DNA of 62,405 nucleotides from Methylococcales bacterium (GTDB lineage Bacteria > Pseudomonadota > Gammaproteobacteria > Methylococcales > Methylomonadaceae), in NCBI GenBank assembly GCA_028715725.1, contig JAQURG010000020.1, positions 1 through 62,405 of the forward strand, written 5' to 3'. Positions 32,479 through 42,490 of this stretch are shown here, in pieces; the first letter of the stretch is position 1; every line of letters starts with the position of its first letter. Both the position numbers and the translations under genes were made by a program. The notes below the pieces were generated by a model. It was not told the DNA's origin, did not search any database, and saw only the letters and a program-made list of their open reading frames with translations.

Positions 32479-33158
32479 TGCTTTTCCTTATTTAATAATT
32501 CGAGCATAAGTTCCGCAGCAGCCTGTTCGGCTCTTTTTCTGGAAATGCCGGTGCCGATACAGGCATTTTTAACCAGGGAAATGCTGCATTTGACCTTGAA
32601 TGTTTGTTCATGCGCAAGACCGGACATAGTCAGTAACGTGTATTCAGGCAATTCGAGCTTTTTGGACTGCATCAGTTCCTGCAATTGAGTTTTGGGGTCT
32701 TTCTGCCAGTTATCCAGAGATAAATTGCCCAGTTTTTCGGCAAATAACTGCACAATCCATTGCCGGCAAGCGTCTATTCCCTGATCCTGGAGCAATGCTC
32801 CCATAATGGCTTCCAGGGCGTCGGACAAAATGGAATCACGGCGGAATCCGCCGCTTTTCAATTCCCCTGAGCCCAGTAATAAATAATCTCCCAAATGATG
32901 CTTCCTGGCCAGCTCTGCCAGCGAACCCTGATTTACCAGATTTGCTCTCAGCCGGCTTAGAACGCCTTCACTGGCATCGGGGAACAGGTCATATAATTCC
33001 TGGGCGATGACAAAACCAAGAATTGAGTCGCCCAGGAACTCCAGCCGCTCATTATTGTTGGAACTTGCGCTTCTGTGAGTTAAAGCCATTGTAAAAAGCA
33101 GTGGATTGTTAAAGGTCAATCCCAGCTTTTTACATAAAACTTCGGGGTTCTTTATCAC
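32475..33158 (-). CDS. rnc: ribonuclease III
   Basis: It is a double-strand-specific endoribonuclease that processes rRNA precursors and regulatory RNA duplexes. It has 227 residues: an N-terminal catalytic domain with the signature NERLEFLGDSILG near residue 36 and a second acidic cluster DALEAIMGA near 112. A double-stranded RNA-binding domain with the SRKRAEQAAAELML end follows. It overlaps DUF4845 upstream and era downstream by ATGA. Such an enzyme would also act on antisense pairs like the one proposed in the mobile element. Confidence 0.97.
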   Translation of the reverse strand: MIKNPEVLCKKLGLTFNNPLLFTMALTHRSASSNNNERLEFLGDSILGFVIAQELYDLFPDASEGVLSRLRANLVNQGSLAELARKHHLGDYLLLGSGELKSGGFRRDSILSDALEAIMGALLQDQGIDACRQWIVQLFAEKLGNLSLDNWQKDPKTQLQELMQSKKLELPEYTLLTMSGLAHEQTFKVKCSISLVKNACIGTGISRKRAEQAAAELMLELLNKEKQ

Positions 33159-33532
33159 TCCTGGCCGACCTCAACAACATCATTAAAATTAACCAAAACG
33201 CTCAGATTGCCGGCAATTTTTTTAACAACCTCATACTCAACAACTATTTTCAAATAACGGCCGCTTTTAGTAATTTTGATATCATCTTGAGTGACATTAT
33301 CAACGTAATTCATGTTGAAACGTTTATTCAGCGTTTCTCTGATTTCCTGCTCGCTTTTTGTTTCAATGTCAGGCGATTCTTCAATTTCAGTCAGAACATT
33401 CGTTACTTTGCTGTGATCAAGATATATTGGTCCTAATTTAAGAATCAATAAAGCAAAAAACGCAATAAGGGCGAGAGTGAATACAAGTGAAATAAAAGTT
33501 AAACCTTGTTGACGTTCAGGTGCTGAATTCAT
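33155..33532 (-). CDS. DUF4845 membrane protein
   Basis: This is a 125-residue protein with one N-terminal membrane helix (TFISLVFTLALIAFFALLIL region) preceded by a QQGLTF type IV pilin-like start, and a small alpha/beta periplasmic or cytosolic domain. The family is typically encoded between lepB and rnc in gammaproteobacteria, as here. Its role is not known. It is coupled to rnc by a four-base overlap. Confidence 0.88.
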   Translation of the reverse strand: MNSAPERQQGLTFISLVFTLALIAFFALLILKLGPIYLDHSKVTNVLTEIEESPDIETKSEQEIRETLNKRFNMNYVDNVTQDDIKITKSGRYLKIVVEYEVVKKIAGNLSVLVNFNDVVEVGQE

Positions 33533-33592
33533 TCCAATTCTCCAGGCTATTCAGGGAACGCATAGATCTTTGCGATGTGTTTTGCATTGGCT

Positions 33593-34369
33593 TTATTTCA
33601 ATACCGTGCCGATACGGGCAAAATCGACGCCTTTATTTTGCCAATCCCAGCTCATCCAGATAAAGAAAGCCTTGCCGACCAGGTTGGCTTCGGGCACCGG
33701 CCCCCAATAACGGCTATCGTTGCTGTTATCGCGATTATCGCCCATTGCGAAATAATGGCCTTCCGGCACCACATAAACAAACTCGACCGTAGGTGCGCCG
33801 TTTCTGATTAAAATGCTGTGTTCGACGCCCGTCAAATCTTCCAGCAGCTCTTCAGCGCCGGTCATATCCTCACCCTGACCCAAACCTTGATAGCGGCCCA
33901 ATGACACCTGTTTAACCGGCATATCATTAACAGTCAGTCGTTTATTTTGATAAACAATTCTGTCGCCCGGAAGGCCGATAACACGTTTAATATAATCCAC
34001 AGAAGGATCTTTGGGATAACGGAAAACAAAGATATCCCCGCGTTTTGGCTCGTTCAATTCAAGCACTTTTTTATTGATAACGGGCAGGCGTATGCCGTAG
34101 GTAAATTTATTGACCAGTATAAAATCGCCAACCAGCAACGTCGGCATCATCGACCCTGAAGGAATGCGAAAAGGTTCTGCTATAAATGAACGGATCAGCA
34201 AAACAATTAACACAATGGGAAAAAAAGAGCGTGCATACTCGACGAGCACGGGCTCATTTTTTTCATCAAAGTCAACGCCTCGGGATTTGAGGATTAACAG
34301 ATAGCCGCCCCAAATAATGCCCGTAACGACCGTGGCGCACAGCAGAAAAAATGAAAAATCATAGTCCAT
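33593..34369 (-). CDS. lepB: signal peptidase I
   Basis: It is the membrane-bound leader peptidase that removes Sec and Tat signal peptides on the periplasmic side. It has 258 residues with two N-terminal membrane segments. The catalytic Ser is in PSGSMMPTL (near residue 72) and the catalytic Lys in DYIKRVIGLPGD (near 130). The C-terminal GDNRDNSNDSRYWG motif is complete. It is the first gene after lepA, from which it is separated by 71 bases containing a hairpin. Confidence 0.97.
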   Translation of the reverse strand: MDYDFSFFLLCATVVTGIIWGGYLLILKSRGVDFDEKNEPVLVEYARSFFPIVLIVLLIRSFIAEPFRIPSGSMMPTLLVGDFILVNKFTYGIRLPVINKKVLELNEPKRGDIFVFRYPKDPSVDYIKRVIGLPGDRIVYQNKRLTVNDMPVKQVSLGRYQGLGQGEDMTGAEELLEDLTGVEHSILIRNGAPTVEFVYVVPEGHYFAMGDNRDNSNDSRYWGPVPEANLVGKAFFIWMSWDWQNKGVDFARIGTVLK

Positions 34370-34389
34370 AATTTATATCTTGATAGTGT

Positions 34390-34413
34390 AGGGCAATCCC
34401 TTGTGGTTGCCCT
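34390..34413 (-). promoter_or_regulatory. hairpin between lepA and lepB
   Basis: AGGGCAA (34390-34396) pairs perfectly with TTGCCCT (34407-34413) around a ten-base loop. No T run follows on either strand, so an mRNA processing or stability element is more likely than a terminator. Confidence 0.45.
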
Positions 34414-34440
34414 GTTGCATAAGAAATTAAAAGTGCTGGG

Positions 34441-36240
34441 TTATTCTTTGTTGAGCTGCAAAACGGCTAGAAATGCTTCCTGCGGAATTTCGATATTCCC
34501 GACCTGTTTCATCCGTTTCTTGCCTGCTTTTTGTTTTTCCAGTAATTTTTTCTTGCGGCTAATGTCGCCGCCATAACATTTTGCGATGACATTTTTCCGC
34601 ATGGCTTTAACAGTGGATCTGGCGATAATTTTAGAGCCTATAGCGGCCTGTATCGCAACTTCGTACATTTGCCGGGGGATAAGATCTTTCATTTTTTCGA
34701 CCAGGTCGCGCCCGCGATTATTGCTTAAATCCCGGTGCACGATGATCGACAAGGCGTCAACTTTTTCGCCATTAATCAGGACATCCAGTTTCACCAGATC
34801 GGCTTCCTGAAAACGCAAAAACTCGTAGTCAAACGAGGCAAAGCCCCGGCTTACCGATTTTAAGCGGTCAAAGAAATCCAGCACCACTTCACTTAACGGC
34901 AGCTCATAATGCAAGGAAACCTGTCTGCCAACGTACTGCATATCTTTCTGAATGCCGCGTTTTTCGATACACAGCGTGATAACGCTGCCTAGATAAGTCT
35001 GTGGCACCAGGATATTAGCCCGGATAATGGGCTCCCTGATTTCTTTAACAGTGCCGCCTTCCGGCAGCTTGGCCGGATTATCAACCATCAGAACCTGGTC
35101 ATTTTGAGTAATCACTTCATAAATAACGGTGGGCGCTGTGGTAATCAAATCAACGTCGTATTCTCTTTCCAGGCGTTCCTGCACGATCTCCATATGCAAC
35201 ATGCCTAAGAAGCCGCAGCGGAAACCAAAGCCTAAAGCCTGGGATGTTTCCGGCTCAAACTGCAAAGCCGCATCATTGAGGTTTAACTTGTTAAGGGCTT
35301 CACGCAAGTCTTCGTAATTATCGGAACTGACCGGATATAAGCCCGCAAAAACACGCGGTTGAACCCGTTGGAATCCGGTCAGTTGTTCGGCTGCCGGTTT
35401 ATCTGTCCAGGTAATGGTGTCGCCAACCGGCGCTCCGAAAATGTCTTTAATGCCGGCAACCACATAGCCGACTTCGCCGGTATTCAAAAGCTCTTTTTCA
35501 AGACGTTTTGGCGTAAAAACGCCGACTGCGTCGGCGATAAAGGATTTGCCGGTGGACATGATAGTAATCTTCTGCTTTCTGCGAATACTGCCATGAATAA
35601 CTCTGACTAACGATACTACGCCCAGATAGCTGTCAAACCAGGAGTCGATAATAAGCGCCTGCAAAGGGCCTTCTGTATTGCCTTCCGGCGGTGGCACCTT
35701 AATAACCAGTTGTTCCAGGACATCCTGAACTCCCAGGCCGGTTTTAGCGCTGATCATCAGAGCTTCATCCGCAGGAATGCCGATAACATCTTCGATTTCA
35801 GCCTGTACGCGTTCGGGTTCGGCAGAAGGCAAATCGATTTTATTCAGCACCGGCACCACTTCCAGTCCTTGCTCTATCGCCGTGTAACAGTTCGCTACGC
35901 TTTGCGCTTCAACACCCTGCGCCGCATCAACCACTAATAATGCGCCTTCACAAGCGGCTAGCGACCTTGAAACCTCGTAGGAAAAATCAACGTGCCCCGG
36001 GGTATCAATGAAATTAAGCTGATAGATTTCTCCATCTTTAGCCTTAAAGTCCAGCGTAACGCTCTGTGCTTTAATGGTAATGCCGCGCTCTTTTTCGATA
36101 TCCATGGAGTCGAGAACCTGCGCTGACATTTCCCGCGCGCTTAAGCCCCCGCATATTTGAATAAAACGATCGGCAAGTGTTGATTTGCCATGATCGATAT
36201 GCGCTATGATGGAGAAGTTTCTGATATGTTTTAAATCCAC
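34441..36240 (-). CDS. lepA: elongation factor 4 (LepA)
   Basis: It is a ribosome-associated translational GTPase that affects initiation and back-translocation under stress. At 599 residues it is of standard length. G1 is AHIDHGKST near residue 13, the RGITIK switch lies near 53, G3 is DTPGHVDF and G4 is NKIDLP. The LepA-specific C-terminal domain includes [20 protein letters not shown]. It heads the lepA-lepB-DUF4845-rnc-era-recO-pdxJ block. Confidence 0.98.
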   Translation of the reverse strand: MDLKHIRNFSIIAHIDHGKSTLADRFIQICGGLSAREMSAQVLDSMDIEKERGITIKAQSVTLDFKAKDGEIYQLNFIDTPGHVDFSYEVSRSLAACEGALLVVDAAQGVEAQSVANCYTAIEQGLEVVPVLNKIDLPSAEPERVQAEIEDVIGIPADEALMISAKTGLGVQDVLEQLVIKVPPPEGNTEGPLQALIIDSWFDSYLGVVSLVRVIHGSIRRKQKITIMSTGKSFIADAVGVFTPKRLEKELLNTGEVGYVVAGIKDIFGAPVGDTITWTDKPAAEQLTGFQRVQPRVFAGLYPVSSDNYEDLREALNKLNLNDAALQFEPETSQALGFGFRCGFLGMLHMEIVQERLEREYDVDLITTAPTVIYEVITQNDQVLMVDNPAKLPEGGTVKEIREPIIRANILVPQTYLGSVITLCIEKRGIQKDMQYVGRQVSLHYELPLSEVVLDFFDRLKSVSRGFASFDYEFLRFQEADLVKLDVLINGEKVDALSIIVHRDLSNNRGRDLVEKMKDLIPRQMYEVAIQAAIGSKIIARSTVKAMRKNVIAKCYGGDISRKKKLLEKQKAGKKRMKQVGNIEIPQEAFLAVLQLNKE

Positions 36241-36400
36241 GGTGTAAATTCGGCTATGAGGTTATTTAAGGCGTTATGCTAATCAGCCCTGCTTCGGCGA
36301 TAATCGCAGTTACACGATCGGCATACTTTGAGACAGCTTCGCATTATAACAGATTTGCTGACAGCCAAACCCCGGTTTCATGATAAAAACATTTGACCGG

Positions 36401-36673
36401 TTACCTGATTTCAAAAGAAATTAACTCTTCGTCAACCGGCAGATCAGTCATTTCAACATTATCCACTCTGGCGGTGATAGGACCTTTGTGGCACCATCTG
36501 ATTAATTCCTGAATAGCTGTGTTATCGGCTTCGGCAATGATTTCAACCCGGCCATCGGGAAGGTTTCTGGTATGGCCGTTGACAGCTAACTGTTTTGCCT
36601 TTTTTTGCGTGAACAAGCGAAAGTAAACGCCTTGCACACGGCCGGACACCAGAATTTTAACTCTGCGCTTCAT
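36401..36673 (-). CDS. acyP: acylphosphatase
   Basis: It is a small (90 residues) enzyme hydrolysing acylphosphates such as carbamoyl phosphate. The P-loop GRVQGVYFRLFT carries the catalytic Arg, and NGHTRNLPDGRVEI holds the second catalytic residue Asn with the PDGRVE motif. It overlaps the end of rlmKL by 17 bases and is probably cotranscribed with it. Confidence 0.94.
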   Translation of the reverse strand: MKRRVKILVSGRVQGVYFRLFTQKKAKQLAVNGHTRNLPDGRVEIIAEADNTAIQELIRWCHKGPITARVDNVEMTDLPVDEELISFEIR

Positions 36674-38957
36674 TTTTCTGAATCCTCCAGCAATAGTGGA
36701 TTTTCGGGTTGCGGGCGAAATCCTCCGGAATAGTGGCCGCAGTAATCTCTTGTATGTTTAATTCTGATAAAGCCGGGCTGTCGATTTTAAAACGCCTGAA
36801 GTTGGTGGAGAAATATAAAACGCCGCCGGACGCCAGCAGCGCAGCAGCATTGCGGATGAGCTCCACATGATCTTTCTGTATGTCAAACACGTCATCCATC
36901 CGCTTTGAATTGGAAAAAGTGGGAGGGTCGAGAAAAATCAAACCATACTGTCTGCGATAAGGGAGTCCGGCTTCATGCTCCAGCCATTCCAGGCAGTCTG
37001 CCTGGATAAACTCATTTTCACCCTGATTTTTATTCAGAGCCATGTTGTTTTTGGCCCAGTTGATATAGGTGTTGGACATATCGACGGTCGTGGTTGACCT
37101 GGCTCCGCCGACAGCGGCGTGCACCGTTGCGCTGCCGGTATAGGCAAACAGATTCAAAAAGCGTTTGCCTTCCGCTTGCTGCTGGATTAACAGCCGGATC
37201 GGACGGTGATCCAGGAATAAGCCTGTGTCCAGGTAATCTTCAAAGTTCACCAGCAGTTTACAGCCGCCTTCTTCAATAACATGGAAATGGCCCTGGCCCC
37301 CGTGTCTTTCGTACTGATCGGTACTTTTTTGCTTGCGGCGTATTTTCAAGAACACCTGATCAGGGTTAATTTCGAATATTCCGGGTATTTCGGCCAAAAG
37401 CCCCGCCAGTCTCTGATCCGCTTTGTGCTGATCGATGCTTTCTGGCGGTTCATATTCCTGAACATTGATCCAGGTTCGATCTCCTTGATAAATGTCAATC
37501 GCAACGGCGTATTCAGGTAGATCGGCATCGTAGACGCGATAGCAGGTGATATTATTCTGCTTGGCCCATTTTGAGAGCTTTTTCAGGTTCTTTTTAAGCC
37601 GGTTGGCGAAACTTGGCGCTCCGAGCTCATGCCCCTTGCCTACATCCGTGCAGGCAAAGCGTGCGGCTCCAGATTCAAACTCCTTGTCGGCATCCTTGCC
37701 GGAAAGCATCTCAGTGTCAGACTGTCCGGCTATACTGGCTTGCGTGACTTGCGAAATTCTTTCCTCCAGAGATTTGGCTTTGGGGATGAAGAAATTGCTT
37801 TCTTCGATGTTCAGTCGCAATAGTTTACATTCAAGCGCACCGTTGAACAGCGTAATCGGCTTTTGTGATCGTATGCCAAGGCGAAAGCCCAGTTCCGGAT
37901 TGCTGATAATCATCGCCGCCTTCCAGCCGATAAAGTGAGCTTTTAAAGTCTCGCCAAATTTTTTGTACAACTCGGCAGTCTCCTGCTCATCGCCCAAGCG
38001 TTCACCATAAGGAGGATTGCAAATCAACAATCCCGGCTTCCAGTTTTCAGCGGGCGAGGCAGCTTTAATATCACGACGCTCGACATGAATTTTATTTTGC
38101 AGGCCGGCATTGGCTATATGCTGTAATGCCGTATTGACGGTGTGGCGATTTTGATCGAAGCCTACGATAACGGGGAGCTTTGCCAAGCCTGCCGTTTTAC
38201 GTTGTATGGCTTCATCTCTTAATCTTTTCCAGCAGGCAGCGTCGTGCTTTTTCCAGCCGATAAAGCCAAAATAGTCGCGCAACAGGCCCGGAGCGTAGTC
38301 TGCGGCGATCATGGCGCCTTCCAATAGCAGGGTTCCGGAGCCGCACATCGGGTCAATTAAGGAGCCGTTTTGTATGGCGATTTCCGGCCAGCCGCTGCGA
38401 AGCAGCATGGCGGCGGCCAGATTTTCTTTGATGGGCGCTTTAATATTAATATCCCGATAACCACGGCGATGCAGGCTTTCACCGGATAAATCCAGACTGA
38501 GCTGAGCCGTTTCTCCCTGTAAATAAACATTAATACGAATATCGGGTTGTTCGGTATTAATGCCGGGCCGTCTTTGAAATTTTGCCCTCATCTGATCGAC
38601 AATGGCATCTTTGACTTTTAGCGCGCCAAAGTGTGTGTTATTGATTGCCTGTGAGTTTTTCGCACTGAACGAGACGGCAAAACTGTCTTCAGGATTAAGG
38701 TGTTCGAACCAGTCGATTTTTTGTACACCGTTATAAAGGTCTTCCTGGGTTTTGACGGCAAAAGAACTTAATACCAGAAAAATCCTGTTCGCAGTTCTGG
38801 ACCACAAACAAGCCCTGTAAGCGGTTTCAAGATCGCCATGAAAAGAGACGCCTGCCATTGTCGCTTTAATATTTTTGATGCCGAAAGACTGAAGTTCCTC
38901 GGTAAGAATGGTTTCCATCGCTTTAGGCGTGGTAGCGAACAATTGATAAGTAGGCAT
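36657..38957 (-). CDS. rlmL: 23S rRNA G2445/G2069 methyltransferase RlmKL
   Basis: This is a bifunctional enzyme methylating G2445 (N-terminal, THUMP plus RlmL domain) and G2069 (C-terminal, RlmK domain) of 23S rRNA. The RlmL catalytic motif NPPYGERLGD lies near residue 310 and the RlmK motif LDPPTFSNSKR near 695. SAM-binding motifs are DPMCGSGTLL and LFAYTGSATVHA. At 766 residues it exceeds the E. coli protein (702) by about the size of an unusual segment in the linker (see 37597-37675). The active sites of both halves appear intact. Confidence 0.95.
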   Translation of the reverse strand: MPTYQLFATTPKAMETILTEELQSFGIKNIKATMAGVSFHGDLETAYRACLWSRTANRIFLVLSSFAVKTQEDLYNGVQKIDWFEHLNPEDSFAVSFSAKNSQAINNTHFGALKVKDAIVDQMRAKFQRRPGINTEQPDIRINVYLQGETAQLSLDLSGESLHRRGYRDINIKAPIKENLAAAMLLRSGWPEIAIQNGSLIDPMCGSGTLLLEGAMIAADYAPGLLRDYFGFIGWKKHDAACWKRLRDEAIQRKTAGLAKLPVIVGFDQNRHTVNTALQHIANAGLQNKIHVERRDIKAASPAENWKPGLLICNPPYGERLGDEQETAELYKKFGETLKAHFIGWKAAMIISNPELGFRLGIRSQKPITLFNGALECKLLRLNIEESNFFIPKAKSLEERISQVTQASIAGQSDTEMLSGKDADKEFESGAARFACTDVGKGHELGAPSFANRLKKNLKKLSKWAKQNNITCYRVYDADLPEYAVAIDIYQGDRTWINVQEYEPPESIDQHKADQRLAGLLAEIPGIFEINPDQVFLKIRRKQKSTDQYERHGGQGHFHVIEEGGCKLLVNFEDYLDTGLFLDHRPIRLLIQQQAEGKRFLNLFAYTGSATVHAAVGGARSTTTVDMSNTYINWAKNNMALNKNQGENEFIQADCLEWLEHEAGLPYRRQYGLIFLDPPTFSNSKRMDDVFDIQKDHVELIRNAAALLASGGVLYFSTNFRRFKIDSPALSELNIQEITAATIPEDFARNPKIHYCWRIQKNEAQS
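37597..37675 (-). repeat. in-frame insertion in the rlmKL linker, repeat-like
   Basis: About 26 codons reading SGAARFACTDVGKG and then HELGAPSFANRLKK lie in the linker between the two methyltransferase domains. They contain the inverted repeat TTGCCT/AGGCAA (37636-37657). They do not look like RlmKL linker sequence and resemble a translated dispersed palindromic repeat. Only one copy is in this window. Confidence 0.45.
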
Positions 38958-39226
38958 AGGTTTTCAGGCGAGCTATAGGTTACAAGGAGACAGGAAAGGG
39001 TTGAAAAGCCGCCTTCCCGTGGAGGGAAGGGGTTATTTGTTTGATTTTTATCCTCATCCCAGCAGTTACGCCGCTTTTGTCCTTATCCCCCTTATCCCCC
39101 TTAGGGCTATCCCGACAGATAAAGCGATTTTTTAAGTTTCCGTCTTGTGCTTTAAGTAGTTACATATCAACAACGTTAACTTCGTTCCTGCCGGGAAGGT
39201 TGCAGAAAGCTTAAAGGATGAGCCTG

Positions 39227-39709
39227 TTATTGAATTTTGATCAGTTCTACATCAAAAATCAGGGTTGCGTTCGGGCCGATTGAACGGCCGGCGCCTTGCT
39301 CGCCATAAGCCAGTTTTGATGGAATGTAAAAGCGGTATTTTGCGCCTTCGGTCATCAATTGTACGCCTTCAGTCCAGCCTGGAATGACTCGATTTAAAGG
39401 AAAGGTTGCAGGTTCGCCCCGGCTGTAGGAACTGTCAAACTCTTTACCATCAAGGGTGGTGCCCTTGTAATGCACAGTTACGTTAGAAGTTGCAGAAGGT
39501 GAAACCTTGCCTGTTCCAGGCGTTAAAACCTCGTATTGCAAACCGCTGGGGGTTGTTATGATATTGGGTTTTTTAGCATTTTCGGCAAGAAAAGCGGCTC
39601 CGGCAGCTTGATTTTCTTCAGGTGAGGTGGCGTTTGCCATTGAAAACATAGTGATTCCTATAAAAATAGCGATGATAATTGAAGAAATTTTAAGTTGAAT
39701 TTTTCCCAC
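39227..39709 (-). CDS. FKBP-type peptidyl-prolyl isomerase, exported
   Basis: This protein probably has a signal peptide (cleavage near MANATSPE) and a C-terminal FKBP domain with GLQYEVLTPGTG, VTVHYKGTTLDGKEFDSSY and the end ATLIFDVELI. The catalytic pocket residues (Tyr of HYKG, Asp-Ser of EFDSSY, Trp of IPGWTEG, Phe of FDVEL) are present, so it should be an active prolyl isomerase in the periplasm. The GTG at 39709 has a purine-rich site (AGAGGAAG) before it; the ATG at 39742 has none. It is much shorter than FkpA and lacks its dimerisation domain. Confidence 0.9.
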   Translation of the reverse strand: MGKIQLKISSIIIAIFIGITMFSMANATSPEENQAAGAAFLAENAKKPNIITTPSGLQYEVLTPGTGKVSPSATSNVTVHYKGTTLDGKEFDSSYSRGEPATFPLNRVIPGWTEGVQLMTEGAKYRFYIPSKLAYGEQGAGRSIGPNATLIFDVELIKIQ

Positions 39710-40017
39710 GACTTCCTCTTTATTTTTGTGAAGTAAAAACATAGTGTATCAAAAAAATCAATTTTTGTTTTCCTGATGGCAAGATCAAACAGGATAATAT
39801 ACGGATGCTTAAAATTGATTAGTTGTTGTTTTTATGCTAGTTTACAAAAAGCAGTCAAAACCTAATTCGTTGTAAGAGAAATGCATAATTCGTATCCTGG
39901 CCTGGCTCCAGGGTACGAGTTGCCGAGGATGCTCCCGTGGATGACGTGCGGAAAAGTCCGGTTTTTTTTCATTGGAACGGTATTAGCCATCGCTTCACGT
40001 ACTTTTAGGATAAGGCC

Positions 40018-41277
40018 ATGAACAATCATCAACGCAAAGATTATCCCTTGCTTGCAAGGAAACTGGTAGCAGTAATTTTCGTGGTATTTTTCAACATGGC
40101 AGCGGTTATTAACTCTCCTGCCCAAGCTGCTGATAGCGCGCCACCGAGCAATAATGATATCGATTGTTTGCTCAATTGGGCGCAAACATTCTATCCCAGC
40201 CTGTTTTCACCACAGGTATCAGGCTTGCAGTTTTCTGCGCCCTATACCTATCGCTATTATCCAGGCAGCAATACTTATGTGGGCGTTTCCTCCGCCGATA
40301 ACCATGTCTATTATCTGGGACCGGATGGCGTTTTGCAGGATGAAGGTGATTTATCCGTCTGGCTGGCAGCGTCAGGGTGTGGCCCGAGACCGTACCCGGT
40401 CATCTTTATTCATGGCCTGGCGTCTTCGGCAGATACCTGGATAGCTTACAGGAATTATCTGGTAAATAGTGGGCATTGGATATTCGGAGGAGTTCCTGCT
40501 TACAGTCAGGCTACTAAAACAGTCAATATCAGCTGTCCGTCAAATCCAGGCCAGACTGTTTCTTGTACGGGCGGCACCGGCGACTTTTATACGTTAAATT
40601 TTTCTGATAGTCAGGGTTTATCTTTTGATGAGCAGGGTGGCGAATTGGCTGCAATTATTAAAGCAGTTCTGGATGCAAATCCCGGGAAAAAAAAGGTTAT
40701 TCTCATCAGCCATAGCGCAGGGACTCTTGCTGCGAGAGGGTATCTGCAGGGATTGGCGCGAGAGTTAAATTCCGCAACAACAATTCCGTATCGGGATGAT
40801 GTTATAAAATTCATCACCGTTGGGGCACCCCATCAGGGAAGTTTTTGGGCCGCAGAATGTCGCAATAATGCCGATGTTTGCAATTTTGTATCTCCGTCCA
40901 TTGACCCAAACAGTATTGCAATCGAGGATTTAATATCCAATAGCCCGGCTCTAAATACGCTTAATGATTTAATTACCCATCCACTTCCGTCAAATATTTT
41001 CTATGTTTCAATAATTGGCACGGGTCAATCCACTTTGAATAGCTTGAGTTTGACTGATTTTAAAGATGGGGATGGCATCGTAACGACCATTTCCCAGGAT
41101 CTATCGACGATAACCGGGAATCTTCCTTTTCAACAAAAGTCTGTAAGAATTGATATTCCTTTCCGTGAATGCGGTAATACAATAGATGTGCCTCCAATCG
41201 GGAACATAGGCGAAACTCACACCTGTGAAACAACTGATATTGGCGTAGGGGCGGAAATTTTAAGAGATTTACAATAG
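40018..41277 (+). CDS. exported alpha/beta-hydrolase (lipase-like)
   Basis: This is a 419-residue protein with a long N-terminal signal region (cleavage near PAQAADS) and a small domain (residues about 45-120) containing YTYRYYPGSNTYVGVS, often fused to secreted proteins of related bacteria. A hydrolase domain follows, with VIFIHGLASSADTW as the oxyanion loop, ISHSAGT as the nucleophile elbow (Ser near residue 237), and a plausible late His (GETHTCE). Cysteine pairs suggest disulfides. It is probably a secreted lipase or esterase. The 15-bp hairpin after the stop is its likely terminator. Confidence 0.82.
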   Translation: MNNHQRKDYPLLARKLVAVIFVVFFNMAAVINSPAQAADSAPPSNNDIDCLLNWAQTFYPSLFSPQVSGLQFSAPYTYRYYPGSNTYVGVSSADNHVYYLGPDGVLQDEGDLSVWLAASGCGPRPYPVIFIHGLASSADTWIAYRNYLVNSGHWIFGGVPAYSQATKTVNISCPSNPGQTVSCTGGTGDFYTLNFSDSQGLSFDEQGGELAAIIKAVLDANPGKKKVILISHSAGTLAARGYLQGLARELNSATTIPYRDDVIKFITVGAPHQGSFWAAECRNNADVCNFVSPSIDPNSIAIEDLISNSPALNTLNDLITHPLPSNIFYVSIIGTGQSTLNSLSLTDFKDGDGIVTTISQDLSTITGNLPFQQKSVRIDIPFRECGNTIDVPPIGNIGETHTCETTDIGVGAEILRDLQ

Positions 41278-41300
41278 CTAGAGCTAGCATATATTGAGCT

Positions 41301-41343
41301 TATGAACCTCAACAGGAACGTTAAGGAACTGTTGAGGTTCATA
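41301..41343 (+). terminator. 15-bp inverted repeat after the lipase gene
   Basis: TATGAACCTCAACAG (41301-41315) pairs perfectly with CTGTTGAGGTTCATA (41329-41343) around 13 bases. There is no clear T run, so it may act as a bidirectional or rho-assisted end, or as a site bound by protein. Confidence 0.5.
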
Positions 41344-41502
41344 TTAATGACCGATTATCTTGCAAATTAATATGACAACCCTACTTTTTACTTCATTTTA
41401 TAGTAAGCCAGAGATCACCGTTTAAGCCATGAAAAAAACTGACAAGGTGCTATAAATAAATTATCGCCGCTACCTTGTTATCAATATCCTGGGCTATCTT
41501 GA

Positions 41503-42483
41503 CATCATAGTGCACCTTGCCCTCATGCTCCTGTTTTTCTTTTTGGGTTTTGAGTTTCTGTCCCTCGTCAATATTTTCAGCTCTTTGATGTGGATGACAG
41601 GCTGGCGCGTAAACCGGCTCGAGAAGCACGACCTGGCTATTATCCTGATGCTCACGAAGTCATTATACATACGCTGTTTGTCGTACCGATACTTGGAAGG
41701 CATGTCGGATTTCAGTATTACCTCTTTGGCGCTATCCCGTTTTCCCTGTTCAATAACAGGTTTGAAGCAGATCGATTATTCTGGTTTCTATCTGCCTTTG
41801 CATCATTTTTCTTATCCTCAATACTATTACGCATGATATGCCGCAGAACCTGGCGTTGTCCGCTGGTTTTATATACATGATCAATAACATGAATATAGTC
41901 ATATTGTTTACGGCGGTAGGTCTTATCAGCTACTATTTCCGGCTTGCTTCCATGACATTGGAGCAACAGTTGGAGACTCTTGCAAATACCGATTCTCTTA
42001 CCGGACTTTATAACAGGCGCAGAATGCACGAATGCTCGAACTGCAGAAATCTATGTCGTTGCGAAACAGCTCGTATTTCACGCTGATTTTTTGTTGATAT
42101 CGATCACTTCAAAAAGTTTAATGACACTTATGGGCACAGCTGTGGAGATTATATTCTTTGTGAGGTAGCCTTTTTCATGAGGAACCATTTGCGGGGATGC
42201 GCTTGCACGTTGGGGTGGGGAAGAGTTCCTTATCATGCTGCCTAATATGGACATCCAAGGAGCGCGAAACATAGCCGAAAAAATACGCAAGGCGACTGCC
42301 GAGCAACGTTTTCATATGGCGGGTCAGGAATTTTCTGTCACTATGACTTTTGGCCTCTCTCAACATAAAGAAAACGACTCGATTGATGATAGCCTTAATC
42401 GAGCTGATGAGGCGCTTTACCAGGGCAGAAAGCCGGACGCAATCTGGCCATGGGATGATTGGCCTGAATGTCGGCTTTTTTGA
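41503..42483 (+). pseudogene. decayed diguanylate cyclase (membrane sensor plus GGDEF)
   Basis: Fragments of one protein are spread over several frames. A membrane region (about 41590-41950) is followed by the GGDEF-domain start TLANTDSLTGLYNRRRMHE, then DIDHFKKFNDTYGH (about 42097), then ARWGGEEFLIMLPN (GGEEF at 42214-42228), and the C-terminal end DDSLNRADEALYQGRK. At least three frameshifts separate them, so no functional cyclase can be made. Its active-site residues are still readable, which suggests recent decay. It lies between the lipase and copA genes. Confidence 0.82.
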
Positions 42484-42490
42484 CAATGTG

